Assembly (NCBI RefSeq): GCF_900499005.1
Contig: NZ_LS991316.1
Span: 778,166 to 842,165 of the forward strand
Length of the DNA: 64,000 nt
Direction of reading: 5' to 3'
DNA from: Actinomyces culturomici
Lineage (GTDB): Bacteria; Actinomycetota; Actinomycetes; Actinomycetales; Actinomycetaceae
Positions 18,381-28,949 of the stretch are shown one piece after another. How positions within the stretch are numbered: position 1 is the first letter of the stretch; every line of letters begins with the position of its first letter. The notes below the pieces were generated by a model. The model saw nothing but the letters and a program-made list of their open reading frames with translations, searched no databases and was not told where the DNA came from. Position numbers and translations under genes: made by a program.

Positions 18381-19277
18381 TCAATCCACCGACCTTTCTG
18401 AGTTCACGAATCTGAAAACCAATGCTGAGATGCTCCCGAGGACGACGAACATGACAAGCGCAGCCGCCACCGAATATGAGACGTTGATGTCGTTCCTGAA
18501 GTGGTTGAAAATGAACAAGTTGGGGAGTGTTGTTGAATCGACTGGGCCGCCGCCGGTCATGACGAGAGGGAGCTCATACTGCTGGATGGCTGTCACGAAT
18601 CCTGTAACGAGTAGATACAGCAGGATGTTCTTCATCTGAGGAATGGTGATGTAGATGGTCTTCTGCCACCAGTTTGCGCCATCAAGGGCGGCCGACTCGA
18701 AGAATTCGTTCGGAATGTCGAGCATTGCGGCGACCATGATGAGAGACATAAGACCCATGCCGAGCCAAATCGCGGGCACCGCAATGGCGAGGAGCGCCCA
18801 TTTCGGGTCGCCGATCCAAGCGATTGGTGATACTCCGAAGTGGGCAATGAACCAGTTGAGGATTCCTCCCGAGTAGTTGTAGATGAGTGCAAACACGATG
18901 GACGTGATGACGGTCGAAATGATCGTTGGAATGTAGATTGAAACCTTGAGTACCGTTGCCAACCGCGAAGATACGGAGACAGTAAGTGAAGCGAATAGAA
19001 AAGAGAGTATCATCATTGGAGGCACTGTAAGAAGTACGAAGATCAAGCCTCGTTTTACGGCTTTCCAGAAGAGTTCGTCATGCAGGACGGCAGCGAAGTT
19101 GTCGAGCCCAACAAAGGTCGGTGGAGTGTAGAAACTCCAGTTGTGGAGCGACAGATAGGCGGCATATATGGCGGGCCAAATGACGAAGATTCCGAGGAGT
19201 ATAAGCGCTGGGGCGAGGAAGGCATAGGCGATTTTGTCCTGTGGCTTATGCGTCACAACGCGGGGATAGTGTGTCAT
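18381..19277 (-). CDS. Carbohydrate ABC transporter permease (MalF type)
   Basis: 298 residues from the ATG at 19277 (MTHYPRVVTHKPQDKIAYAF), which has a GGAG about 8 nt upstream. The frame stays open to 19382, but the extra N-terminus would be encoded by the 15-bp hairpin and is rejected. Membrane helices begin AFLAPALILLGIFVIWPAIY. The EAA-type loop is FFESAALDGANWWQKTIYI. It forms the membrane channel with the MalG-type permease. Confidence 0.9.
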   Translation of the reverse strand: MTHYPRVVTHKPQDKIAYAFLAPALILLGIFVIWPAIYAAYLSLHNWSFYTPPTFVGLDNFAAVLHDELFWKAVKRGLIFVLLTVPPMMILSFLFASLTVSVSSRLATVLKVSIYIPTIISTVITSIVFALIYNYSGGILNWFIAHFGVSPIAWIGDPKWALLAIAVPAIWLGMGLMSLIMVAAMLDIPNEFFESAALDGANWWQKTIYITIPQMKNILLYLLVTGFVTAIQQYELPLVMTGGGPVDSTTLPNLFIFNHFRNDINVSYSVAAALVMFVVLGSISALVFRFVNSERSVD

Positions 19278-19344
19278 GCCACTGCTCCGTTCAATGAATC
19301 CTATGTATTCCTCGTTGATTGGATGATGAAGATGAGTCTCAGTC

Positions 19345-19380
19345 GGTGGTGGGCACCGAACGAGCTCGGTGCCCACCACC
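19345..19380 (-). terminator. 15-bp intercistronic hairpin after the sugar binding-protein gene
   Basis: ggtggtgggcaccga (19345-19359) and its exact complement (19366-19380) enclose a 6-nt loop. It starts 10 nt after the binding-protein stop codon, before the permease genes. No T-run follows, so it is more likely a partial terminator or a 3'-end protector that raises binding-protein mRNA over permease mRNA. Confidence 0.8.
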
Positions 19381-19390
19381 AACGGTTCGA

Positions 19391-20752
19391 CTAGTTTGCG
19401 GCCTTGTTCGGGAGATTCTCGCGGTCGATGACCGTCTGAATTGCGGTATCGGCTGTCTTGATGGCGTCGTCAGGGGAAGATGCGCCGGTCATGACAGATT
19501 CGATTGCAGTGCCAACAGCGAGTGAGATGTCCCATGGATAGGTCGGTTCGGGAATTGCTGTGGGTGCGATTTCGTTGACGATTGTGTCCTGCCATGGCGC
19601 GGCAGCAGCTTTCTTAGAAGCCTTGACTGCTGTTTGGACAGATTCGCGAACCGGAACTTTGGTGAATTGGGTGTTGACGAAGAAGGGAACAAGATTCTGG
19701 GGATCGCCGCCAATTGCCCACTCGATGAACTTGCCGGCAGCGTCCGCGTTGTCGGACTTGGCGTCAACAACCCACGTGAAGTTTCCAAGTGTAGTTGTTG
19801 TGTCACCCAGAGCGGCAGGTGCCGACGGGAACGGATGGATCTTCGTTACCGGTAGCGTGTCAGGATAGTCTGAGGCGATCTCCGAGAACATCCACGATCC
19901 GGAAACCTTGAAGGCAACCTTTCCTTGGCCGAATTCCTTTCCTTCAACGTAGGGATTGAGAAGCTGCTTGGGCATATAACCGTTGTCCCAAAGCTGCTTG
20001 TAGTAGTTCATCAGTGTGCGGAAACCAGCATTGTCGATGTTGGGTGCTGTCCAGTCGTCGGTGAGTGCTGTGTGGCCTTGGAAGTTGTATTGCTGGCCGA
20101 CGGAGGCCCAAGCAAAAGTTTGGGCATCTTGGGCGGGAGCGATGCAGTACTGCCCTTCGGATAGTGTCGGCTTAATCTTTGCGCAGGCACTAAGCAAGTC
20201 ATCCCAGCTGTTGGGGGCATAGTCGGCGGGAAGGCCCGCGTTCTCAAGAATTGAAGAATTCGAGAAGAGTGCTGCTTGGGGCTCGAGAAGAAGAGGATAG
20301 GCGTAGAACTTTCCATTCTTCTGCGAGATCGACTTTGCTGAGTCGATGATCTGACCAAGTGAGTCCGCTGAAACGATCGAATCGAGGTCGTGAAGTTGCT
20401 GAGCGTTCACGGCGTCGTCGAGGGATCCTGAATGAGTGTAGACGTCGGGCGCGTTCCCTGCGGCTTGGGCGGCCTTGAGCTTCTGATCCCATGAATCCGC
20501 TGGGATCTCTGTATCCTTGACGACGATTTCCGATTGGGATGAGTTGAACTGCTGAACGATATTCTTGTACCACTCGTTTTCCACTGGAGTGAAAGTGCGA
20601 TGCCAGAATTCAATCGTCGTCGCTCCACTCGTATCTGTACTCTGCGTCGCTGACTGACCCGGCGTTGCGGATCCGCAAGCGGAGAGCGCTAGGGAAAGGC
20701 CGATGCCGATCGCAACGAGAGCTGATGCGCGGGGATGCGCTGAGCGTTTCAT
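19391..20752 (-). CDS. Sugar ABC transporter substrate-binding lipoprotein
   Basis: 453 residues. MKRSAHPRASALVAIGIGLS plus lipobox LSAC gives a lipoprotein signal; the Cys is lipidated and the protein sits outside the membrane. A family-1 extracellular solute-binding fold follows (IEFWHRTFTPVENEWYKNIV, ... FKVSGSWMFSEI). ATG 20752 has a strong AAGGAGG. First gene of the operon binding protein - permease - permease - GH116, with a LacI-type operator about 100 bp upstream. The ligand is unknown; cluster content suggests an oligosaccharide. Confidence 0.93.
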   Translation of the reverse strand: MKRSAHPRASALVAIGIGLSLALSACGSATPGQSATQSTDTSGATTIEFWHRTFTPVENEWYKNIVQQFNSSQSEIVVKDTEIPADSWDQKLKAAQAAGNAPDVYTHSGSLDDAVNAQQLHDLDSIVSADSLGQIIDSAKSISQKNGKFYAYPLLLEPQAALFSNSSILENAGLPADYAPNSWDDLLSACAKIKPTLSEGQYCIAPAQDAQTFAWASVGQQYNFQGHTALTDDWTAPNIDNAGFRTLMNYYKQLWDNGYMPKQLLNPYVEGKEFGQGKVAFKVSGSWMFSEIASDYPDTLPVTKIHPFPSAPAALGDTTTTLGNFTWVVDAKSDNADAAGKFIEWAIGGDPQNLVPFFVNTQFTKVPVRESVQTAVKASKKAAAAPWQDTIVNEIAPTAIPEPTYPWDISLAVGTAIESVMTGASSPDDAIKTADTAIQTVIDRENLPNKAAN

Positions 20753-20854
20753 GGTGTCCTCCTTGACTACCAAGCGATTGCCCTAGAAGAAGAGGCGGCG
20801 CGAGTGGCGATCTTGCAACGTCGCTCAGTTACGCCGACGTGATTGAGACTACAA

Positions 20855-20866
20855 GTAATCGATTAC
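20855..20866. promoter_or_regulatory. Second LacI-type operator, upstream of the ABC operon
   Basis: gtaatcgattac is a 12-bp palindrome followed by A. It matches the 14-bp site at 13894-13907 except for the first base. It lies about 103 bp upstream of the binding-protein ATG on the opposite side from pyrG, so it should control the minus-strand operon. Confidence 0.8.
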
Positions 20867-20970
20867 ATTCGCAAGCATCTTGAGTGCAGATGTGCCTCAT
20901 CCGGCCAACTGAGCTGGTCGAGATGTGCTCTTGGCCAGTGGAACAATTGGCGTCAGGATGTGCACCGTCC

Positions 20971-20986
20971 TATATGCTGGAGTTCC

Positions 20987-20987
<1 letters not shown>
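20971..20987 (+). promoter_or_regulatory. Probable pyrG promoter -10 close to the start codon
   Basis: tatatgct (20971-20978) is a good -10, and ttggcg at 20947-20952 is a possible -35 with 18-bp spacing. Transcription would begin within a few bases of ATG 20987, giving a leaderless or nearly leaderless message. Confidence 0.5.
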
Positions 20988-22710
<1,723 letters not shown>

Positions 22711-22714
<4 letters not shown>

Positions 22715-23361
22715 GCCTGCGGGAGATCAGCGAAGACGAGAAGCGCGAGCTCGCCGACCGGAAGGTCGAGCGCGAGGTCGTCGAGCGCCGCCACATCTGG
22801 CAGGGGCGGATCATCTCCGTCGAGGACGATCTCGTGCGCCTCGTCGACGGGGGAAAGCCGATCAGCCGGCAGTACACCGACCATCCGGGCGGCGTCGCCG
22901 TCGTCGCCCTGCGCGGCGAGCCCGGCGCCGAGGAGATCCTCCTCGAGCGCCAGTACCGTTATCCGGTCGGCGCCGAGCTCTGGGAGATCCCCGCGGGCCT
23001 CCTCGACATCGATGGGGAGGACCCGGTCGCGGCCGCCGCGCGCGAGCTCGCCGAGGAGACCGACCTCGTTGCCGAGCGATGGGACGTCCTCGTCGACTTC
23101 TTCACCTCGCCGGGCGGCTCGGTCGAGTCGCTGCGGATCTACCTCGCGCGGGGCATCTCGGACGCCGACGAGGTGTTCGAGCGCTTCGACGAGGAGGCGG
23201 ACATGGTGTGCGCGTGGATCCCCCTCGACGAGGCCGTCGGCCACGTCCTCGCCGGGAGGATCCATAACCCCTCGGCGACCCTCGGCATCCTCGCGGCGAA
23301 CGCCGCGCGCGCCAGGGGATGGACGGATCTCCGCCCGCTCGACGCCGACTGGCTCCGCTGA
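22711..23361 (+). CDS. ADP-ribose pyrophosphatase-type NUDIX hydrolase
   Basis: 216 residues. The NUDIX helix reads [18 protein letters not shown] (E-x7-REL-x-EE), with [12 protein letters not shown] before it, as in Rv1700, which occupies the same slot after pyrG. ADP-ribose or a related nucleotide-sugar diphosphate is the expected substrate. The ATG overlaps the pyrG stop. The usual final Gly of the box is Asp here. Confidence 0.9.
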
Positions 23362-23452
23362 CCAAGCGCCCCGTCCCGGCCTCGTTCCGATCTCGGCCGT
23401 GGGATTCGGCTCACGATGTAATTTCGTGAAGCGGGTCGCACGAAAAGAGACG

Positions 23453-23469
23453 TAGACTCTGGGAGTCTA
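23453..23469. promoter_or_regulatory. Inverted repeat in the sufR promoter, likely SufR operator
   Basis: tagactc-tgg-gagtcta is a perfect 7+3+7 inverted repeat, 27 bp before the sufR GTG. Its left arm contains a plausible -10 (tagact). An autoregulatory SufR site is the simplest reading; the sequence differs from published mycobacterial and cyanobacterial sites. Confidence 0.65.
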
Positions 23470-23495
23470 AACCCGTCGAGACGATCGGAGGCGCT

Positions 23496-24209
23496 GTGTC
23501 GGAGCAACAGGACGCGTGCACCCGTGAGCAGGTCCTCGACCTCATCGTCGAGAAGGGCCCCGTGACGGCGACCGTCATCGCGAGGATCCTCGGGCTCACG
23601 ACGGCGGCCGTGAGACGGCACATCACGCTGCTCCTCGACTCGCGCGAGATCGTCGAGCACGAGCCCGGCCTCATCGGGAAGCGGGGGAGGGGGCGGCCCG
23701 CGCGCCACTACGTCGCGACCGACGCCGCCCACTCGAAGCTTCCCGACGGCTACTCCGAGCTCGCCGTCAAGGCCCTCGGCTACCTCGGGCAGGTCGGCGG
23801 GGGCGAGGCCATCGACTCCTTCGCCGCCGCGCGCTCGCGCGAGATCGAAAGGCGCTACGCGCCGATCGTCCGCGCCGCCGGATCCGATCCGCGCGTGCGC
23901 GCGCAGGCGCTCGCCGACGCGCTCACGCAGGACGGGTACGCCGCGACCGTGCGCGAGATCGGCGGGGGCGGCCTCGCCGTCCAGCTCTGCCAGGGCCATT
24001 GCCCGATCCAGCACGTCGCCGGGGACTTCCCCCAGCTCTGCGAGGCGGAGACCCAGGCCTTCGCCCGGCTTCTCGACGTCCACGTCCAGAGGCTCGCCAC
24101 GTTCGCCGGGGGCGAGCACGTCTGCACGACCCACATCCCCGTGGGCGCGCCCGTGCTCCGACCGGCCACGAGGGCGGCGCTGCGCAAGCAGCCGTCCACC
24201 CATGAATGA
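23496..24209 (+). CDS. sufR: SufR, iron-sulfur-sensing repressor of the SUF operon
   Basis: 237 residues. A winged helix (VTATVIARILGLTTAAVRRH) precedes a dimer/sensor domain with CQGHCPIQHVAGDFPQLCEAE, three Cys that match the Fe-S ligand region of SufR (Rv1460 type). The GTG follows GGAGG with short spacing. First gene of sufR-B-D-C-S-U-T and expected to repress it when Fe-S is sufficient. Confidence 0.9.
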   Translation: MSEQQDACTREQVLDLIVEKGPVTATVIARILGLTTAAVRRHITLLLDSREIVEHEPGLIGKRGRGRPARHYVATDAAHSKLPDGYSELAVKALGYLGQVGGGEAIDSFAAARSREIERRYAPIVRAAGSDPRVRAQALADALTQDGYAATVREIGGGGLAVQLCQGHCPIQHVAGDFPQLCEAETQAFARLLDVHVQRLATFAGGEHVCTTHIPVGAPVLRPATRAALRKQPSTHE

Positions 24210-24223
24210 GAGGTTGACACGAT

Positions 24224-25672
24224 ATGACCCAGTCACCGCAGGTCGCTGACCTCGATGACCGTCCATTGACCGATGACGAGATCATCGAGTCGATCGGCGC
24301 CTACGAGTACGGCTGGCGCGACAACGACGACTATTCGAAGAACGCCGAGTACGGCATCAACGCCGACGTCGTCCGCTCCATCTCCGACCACAAGAACGAG
24401 CCCGAGTGGATGCGCGAGCGCCGCCTCAAGGCCCTCGAGATCTTCGACCGCAAACCCATGCCGACCTGGGGCCCCGACCTCTCGGGCATCGACTTCGACG
24501 CCTTCAAGTACTACGTGAGCCCGACCGACCGCCAGGTGAAGGACTGGAAGGACCTCCCCGAGGACATCCGGAACACCTACGATCGGCTCGGCATCCCAGA
24601 AGCAGAGAAGAACCGTCTCGTCGCCGGCGTCGCCGCCCAGTACGAGTCCGAGGTCGTCTACCAGCAGATCCAAGAGGACCTCGAGCGCCAGGGCGTCATC
24701 TTCCTCGACACCGACACCGGCCTCAAGGAGTATCCGGAGATCTTCCAGGAGTACTTCGGCAAGGCCGTCCCCTCCGGCGACAACAAGTTCGCGGCCCTCA
24801 ACACCGCCGCGTGGTCGGGAGGCTCCTTCGTCTACGTGCCGCCGGGCGTCCACGTCGACATCCCCCTCCAGGCGTACTTCCGCATCAACACCGAGGCTCT
24901 CGGCCAGTTCGAGCGGACGCTGATCATCGCCGACGAGGGCTCCTACGTCCACTACGTCGAGGGCTGCACGGCCCCGATCTACGACGAGAACTCCCTCCAC
25001 TCCGGCGTCATCGAGATCTTCGTCAAGAAGGGCGCCCGCGTCCGCTACACGACGATCCAGAACTGGTCGACGAACGTCCTCAACCTCGTCACGCAGCGCG
25101 CGATCGTCGAGGAGGGCGGCACGATGGAATGGATCGACGGCAATATGGGCGCCGCGATCACGATGAAGTACCCCGCGTGCTTCCTCATGGGCGACCACGC
25201 CCGCGGCGAGACCCTCTCGATCGGCTTCGCCGGCCCCGGCCAGCACCAGGACACCGGCGCGAAGATGGTCCACATGGCGCCGCGCACGTCCTCGTCGATC
25301 GTCTCGAAGTCCGTGTCGCGCGGCGGCGGCCGCACCTCCTACCGCGGCCTCGTGCAGATCAACGCCCGTGCCCGCCACTCGAAGTCGAACGTCCTGTGCG
25401 ACGCGCTCCTCGTCGACAAGATCTCGCGCACCGACACCTACCCCTACGTCGACGTCCGCACCGACGACGTCGAGATGGGCCATGAGGCGACGGTCTCGAA
25501 GGTCTCCGCCGACCAGCTCTTCTACCTCATGAGCCGCGGTCTCGACGAGAACGAGGCGATGGCGATGATCGTGCGCGGCTTCGTCGAGCCGATCGCCAAG
25601 GAGCTCCCGATGGAGTACGCCCTCGAGCTCAACCGCCTCATCGAACTCCAGATGGAAGGATCCGTCGGCTGA
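24224..25672 (+). CDS. sufB: Fe-S cluster assembly scaffold SufB
   Basis: 482 residues, right-handed beta-helix scaffold. Typical runs include NKFAALNTAAWSGGSFVYVP, YVEGCTAPIY (conserved Cys) and ALNRLIELQMEGSVG at the end. It forms the SufBCD complex that builds Fe-S clusters. Unlike mycobacterial SufB there is no intein; the frame runs uninterrupted. The ATG lies 14 bp after sufR, with a GAGG-type site in between. Confidence 0.95.
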   Translation: MTQSPQVADLDDRPLTDDEIIESIGAYEYGWRDNDDYSKNAEYGINADVVRSISDHKNEPEWMRERRLKALEIFDRKPMPTWGPDLSGIDFDAFKYYVSPTDRQVKDWKDLPEDIRNTYDRLGIPEAEKNRLVAGVAAQYESEVVYQQIQEDLERQGVIFLDTDTGLKEYPEIFQEYFGKAVPSGDNKFAALNTAAWSGGSFVYVPPGVHVDIPLQAYFRINTEALGQFERTLIIADEGSYVHYVEGCTAPIYDENSLHSGVIEIFVKKGARVRYTTIQNWSTNVLNLVTQRAIVEEGGTMEWIDGNMGAAITMKYPACFLMGDHARGETLSIGFAGPGQHQDTGAKMVHMAPRTSSSIVSKSVSRGGGRTSYRGLVQINARARHSKSNVLCDALLVDKISRTDTYPYVDVRTDDVEMGHEATVSKVSADQLFYLMSRGLDENEAMAMIVRGFVEPIAKELPMEYALELNRLIELQMEGSVG

Positions 25673-25674
25673 AA

Positions 25675-26853
25675 ATGACGACCGAACACGCTATGGCCCA
25701 GCCGCACTCCCACGGAGCCGTCGAAAAGGGCGGGCACGCCTCGCGCGCCGACCGCCCCGTCTCCTTCGACCTCGACGCGATCCCCGTCCCCCGCGGTCGC
25801 GAGGAGGACTGGCGCTTCACCCCGATGCGCCGCGTCGAGCGCCTCTTCGATCCCGCCAACTACGACGAGGGCGACGCGCCCATCGCCGTCGAGGCCCCCG
25901 AGGGCGTCGGCGTCGAGACCGTCTCCCGCGAGGACGCGCGCCTCGGCACCGTCCTCGCCCCCGGCGACCGCACCTCGGTCGTCGCGTGGAACGCGTTCAC
26001 GAGCTCGACCGTCGTCACCGTCCCCAAGGGAGCCGTCCTCGCCGAGCCGATCCGCATCGCGGTCGACGCCGTCGAGGGCACCCGCCCCCAGCACCTGCGC
26101 ATCGACGTCGGCGAACTCGCCGAGGCGACGATCATCGTCTCCCACCGGGGCTCGCCCGAGGCGGCCCTCAACCAGACGATCGAGTTCTCCGCGGGCGACG
26201 CCTCGAACGTCACCCTCGTCTCCATCCAGGAGTGGGACGAGTCGACCCTCCACGCGTCGAACCACCGCCTCGCCCTCGGCAAGGACGCGAAGCTCACCCA
26301 CATCGTCGTCACCTTCGGCGGCGACACCGTGAGGATCTGCTCCGACACCGACTTCCGCGGCACCGGCGGCGAGCTCACGATGCTCGGCCTCTACTTCGTC
26401 GACGGCGGCCAGCACCTCGAGCACCGCGTCTTCGTCGACCACTCGCAGCCGAACTGCTACTCGCGCGTCACCTACAAGGGCGCCCTTCAGGGCGCGGACG
26501 CGCACTCGGTGTGGATCGGGGACTGCCTGATCCGCGAGGCCGCCGACGACACCGACACCTACGAGCTCAACCGCAACCTCGTCCTCACCGAGGGCGCGAA
26601 GGCGGACTCCGTGCCGAACCTCGAAATCGAGAACGGCGAGATCAAGGGCGCCGGCCACGCCTCGGCAACCGGCCGATTCGACGACGAGCAGCTCTTCTAC
26701 CTCATGAGCCGCGGCATCTCCGAGCACGACGCCCGTCGGCTCGTCGTCCGCGGATTCTTCGCCGAGCTCATCAACCAGATCGGCGTCCCCGAGGTGGTCG
26801 ACCACCTCATGGAGTCCGTCGAGGCCGAACTCGCCAAGTCCCGAACCATCTGA
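25675..26853 (+). CDS. sufD: Fe-S cluster assembly protein SufD
   Basis: 392 residues, paralogue of SufB: REEDWRFTPMRRVERLFDP near the N-terminus, the beta-helix core, and the C-terminal DDEQLFYLMSRGISEHDARR shared with SufB. It partners SufB and SufC. The ATG lies 2 bp after the sufB stop; an internal ATG six codons on is a weaker alternative. Confidence 0.94.
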   Translation: MTTEHAMAQPHSHGAVEKGGHASRADRPVSFDLDAIPVPRGREEDWRFTPMRRVERLFDPANYDEGDAPIAVEAPEGVGVETVSREDARLGTVLAPGDRTSVVAWNAFTSSTVVTVPKGAVLAEPIRIAVDAVEGTRPQHLRIDVGELAEATIIVSHRGSPEAALNQTIEFSAGDASNVTLVSIQEWDESTLHASNHRLALGKDAKLTHIVVTFGGDTVRICSDTDFRGTGGELTMLGLYFVDGGQHLEHRVFVDHSQPNCYSRVTYKGALQGADAHSVWIGDCLIREAADDTDTYELNRNLVLTEGAKADSVPNLEIENGEIKGAGHASATGRFDDEQLFYLMSRGISEHDARRLVVRGFFAELINQIGVPEVVDHLMESVEAELAKSRTI

Positions 26854-26904
26854 GGCCCGCGCGGGCACCCAACGACCAGTCGGCGCGCGCCGACAGGAGG
26901 AACA

Positions 26905-27657
26905 ATGTCGACTCTCATCATCAAGGATCTGCACGTCACCGTCGAAACCGCCGACGGCCCCAAGGAGATCCTCAAGGGCGTCAACCTCACGATCAACTCC
27001 GGCGAGGTCCACGCGATCATGGGTCCGAACGGCTCGGGCAAGTCCACGCTCGCGTACTCGCTCGCCGGGCACCCCGACTACACGATCACGCAGGGCGAGG
27101 CGTGGCTCGACGACAAGCTCATCACCGAGATGAGCGTCGACGAGCGCGCGAAGGCGGGCCTCTTCCTCGCGATGCAGTACCCCGTCGAGGTCGCCGGCGT
27201 CTCCGTCTCGAACTTCCTGCGCACCGCGAAGACCGCGATCGCCGGCGAGGCCCCGCAGATCCGGAAGTGGGTGAAGGACGTCAAGGCGTCCATGGAGAAC
27301 CTCCGCATGGATTCCGACTTCGCCGAGCGCGACGTCAACGTCGGCTTCTCCGGCGGCGAGAAGAAGCGCCTCGAGATCCTCCAGATGGAACTCCTTCAGC
27401 CGTCCTTCGCCGTCCTCGACGAGACCGACTCCGGCCTCGACGTCGACGCGCTGCGCATCGTCTCCGAGGGCGTCAACCGCGTCCACGACACGACGGGCTG
27501 CGGCGTCATGCTCATCACCCACTACACGCGCATCCTCCGCTACATCAAGCCGAGCCACGTCCACGTCTTCGCCAACGGCAAGGTCGTCGCCGAGGGCGGT
27601 CCCGAGCTCGCCGATCAGCTCGAGGACGAGGGCTACGACAAGTACCTCGACCTGTGA
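26905..27657 (+). CDS. sufC: SUF ABC-type ATPase SufC
   Basis: 250 residues. Walker A GPNGSGKSTL, signature NVGFSGGEKKRLEILQ, Walker B FAVLDETDSGLDVDA and H-loop LITHYTRIL. It powers the SufBCD scaffold. The ATG has an aggaggaac site. Length is standard. Confidence 0.96.
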   Translation: MSTLIIKDLHVTVETADGPKEILKGVNLTINSGEVHAIMGPNGSGKSTLAYSLAGHPDYTITQGEAWLDDKLITEMSVDERAKAGLFLAMQYPVEVAGVSVSNFLRTAKTAIAGEAPQIRKWVKDVKASMENLRMDSDFAERDVNVGFSGGEKKRLEILQMELLQPSFAVLDETDSGLDVDALRIVSEGVNRVHDTTGCGVMLITHYTRILRYIKPSHVHVFANGKVVAEGGPELADQLEDEGYDKYLDL

Positions 27658-28949
27658 ACGGGGTGGAACCGGCCGCCGACTTCACCGGGGCCGAACTCGC
27701 GGCCATCCGGTCGGACTTCCCGATCCTCGCCCGCATCGGGCGGGGCGGGAGCCCGATCGCGTACCTCGACGCCTCCGCGACCTCGCAGAAGCCCGAGTCC
27801 GTGATCGAGGCGGAGGCCGAGTTCTACCGCCGCCGCAACGCCGCCGTCCACCGGGGGACGCACCTCCTCGGCGACGAGTCGACCGCCGCCTTCGAGGACG
27901 GGCGCGACGCGCTCGCCGCGTTCATCAACGGGCGCCCCGATGAGATCGTGTGGACGAAGAACGCGACCGAGGCGATCAACCTCGTCGCGCTCTCCATCGG
28001 CCACGCCTCCGCAGGTCGCGGCGGCGCCGAGGCGGCAGGCCTGCGCATCGGCCCGGGGGACCGGATCGTCACGACGAGGGCGGAGCACCACGCGAACTTC
28101 GTCCCGTGGCAGGAGCTGTGCGCCCGCACAGGCGCCGAGCTCGCCTGGCTCGACCTCGACCCGTCCGGGCGCATCGACCTCGAGACCCTGAGCGTCATCA
28201 CGCCGAACACGCGCCTCGTCGCCTTCACGCACGTCTCGAACGTCACCGGCGCGATCTCGCCGGTCGACGCGATCGTCGCGGCCGCCCGGAGCGTCGGCGC
28301 GATGGTCCTCCTCGACACCTGCCAGTCGAGCGCCCACATGGCGATCGACGTCCGCGCGCTCGGCGTCGACTTCGCGGTGATGAGCTCCCACAAGATGCTC
28401 GGCCCCACCGGGGTCGGCGCCCTGTGGGGCCGGCGCGAGATCCTCGAGACGATGCCCCCGGTCCTCACCGGCGGCTCGATGATCGAGCACGTCGCGATGG
28501 AGGGGACGACGTACATGCCGCCGCCCGAGCGCTTCGAGGCGGGCTCCCAGCCCGTCGCGCAGATCGCCGGGTGGACGGCTGCCCTCGAGTACCTCACGCG
28601 GCTCGACATGCGCCGCGTTCACGTCCACGAGGCCGCGCTCACGCGCCACCTCCTCGAGGGCGTCGAGGGACTCGACGGAGTGCGGGTCCTCGGACCGGCC
28701 GATGACGTCGACCGGATCGGCGTCGTCGCCTTCGCCGTCGACGGCGTCCACCCCCACGACGTCGGGCAGGTCCTCGACGCCGACGACGTCGCGATCCGCG
28801 TCGGCCACCACTGCGCGATCCCGCTCCACACCTTCTTCGGCGTGCGCTCGTCCGCGCGGGCGTCCGTCGCGCCGATGACCTCGCACGAGGAGATCGACCG
28901 TCTCATCGCGTCCCTCGGGCGCGTCCGCACCTATTTCGGAGGCCGCTGA
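27654..28949 (+). CDS. sufS: Cysteine desulfurase SufS
   Basis: 431 residues from a GTG inside the sufC stop (GTGA). PLP-dependent: AVMSSHKMLGPTGVGALWG carries the Schiff-base Lys, and IRVGHHCAIPLHTFFGV the active Cys that holds the persulfide. It supplies sulfur to SufU. It sits directly before sufU with a 1-bp overlap. Confidence 0.95.
   Translation: MNGVEPAADFTGAELAAIRSDFPILARIGRGGSPIAYLDASATSQKPESVIEAEAEFYRRRNAAVHRGTHLLGDESTAAFEDGRDALAAFINGRPDEIVWTKNATEAINLVALSIGHASAGRGGAEAAGLRIGPGDRIVTTRAEHHANFVPWQELCARTGAELAWLDLDPSGRIDLETLSVITPNTRLVAFTHVSNVTGAISPVDAIVAAARSVGAMVLLDTCQSSAHMAIDVRALGVDFAVMSSHKMLGPTGVGALWGRREILETMPPVLTGGSMIEHVAMEGTTYMPPPERFEAGSQPVAQIAGWTAALEYLTRLDMRRVHVHEAALTRHLLEGVEGLDGVRVLGPADDVDRIGVVAFAVDGVHPHDVGQVLDADDVAIRVGHHCAIPLHTFFGVRSSARASVAPMTSHEEIDRLIASLGRVRTYFGGR

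Noticed and set aside
19345-19380. Classical rho-independent terminator
   Set aside because: The stem is strong but no T-run follows in the minus direction, and the permease genes downstream have no separate promoter that I could see.
19278-19382. N-terminal extension of the MalF-type permease
   Set aside because: It would be encoded by the 15-bp hairpin; ATG 19277 has a good ribosome binding site and starts just before the first helix.
23362-23495. Riboswitch or T-box before the SUF operon
   Set aside because: The region is short and only a protein-type inverted repeat was visible.
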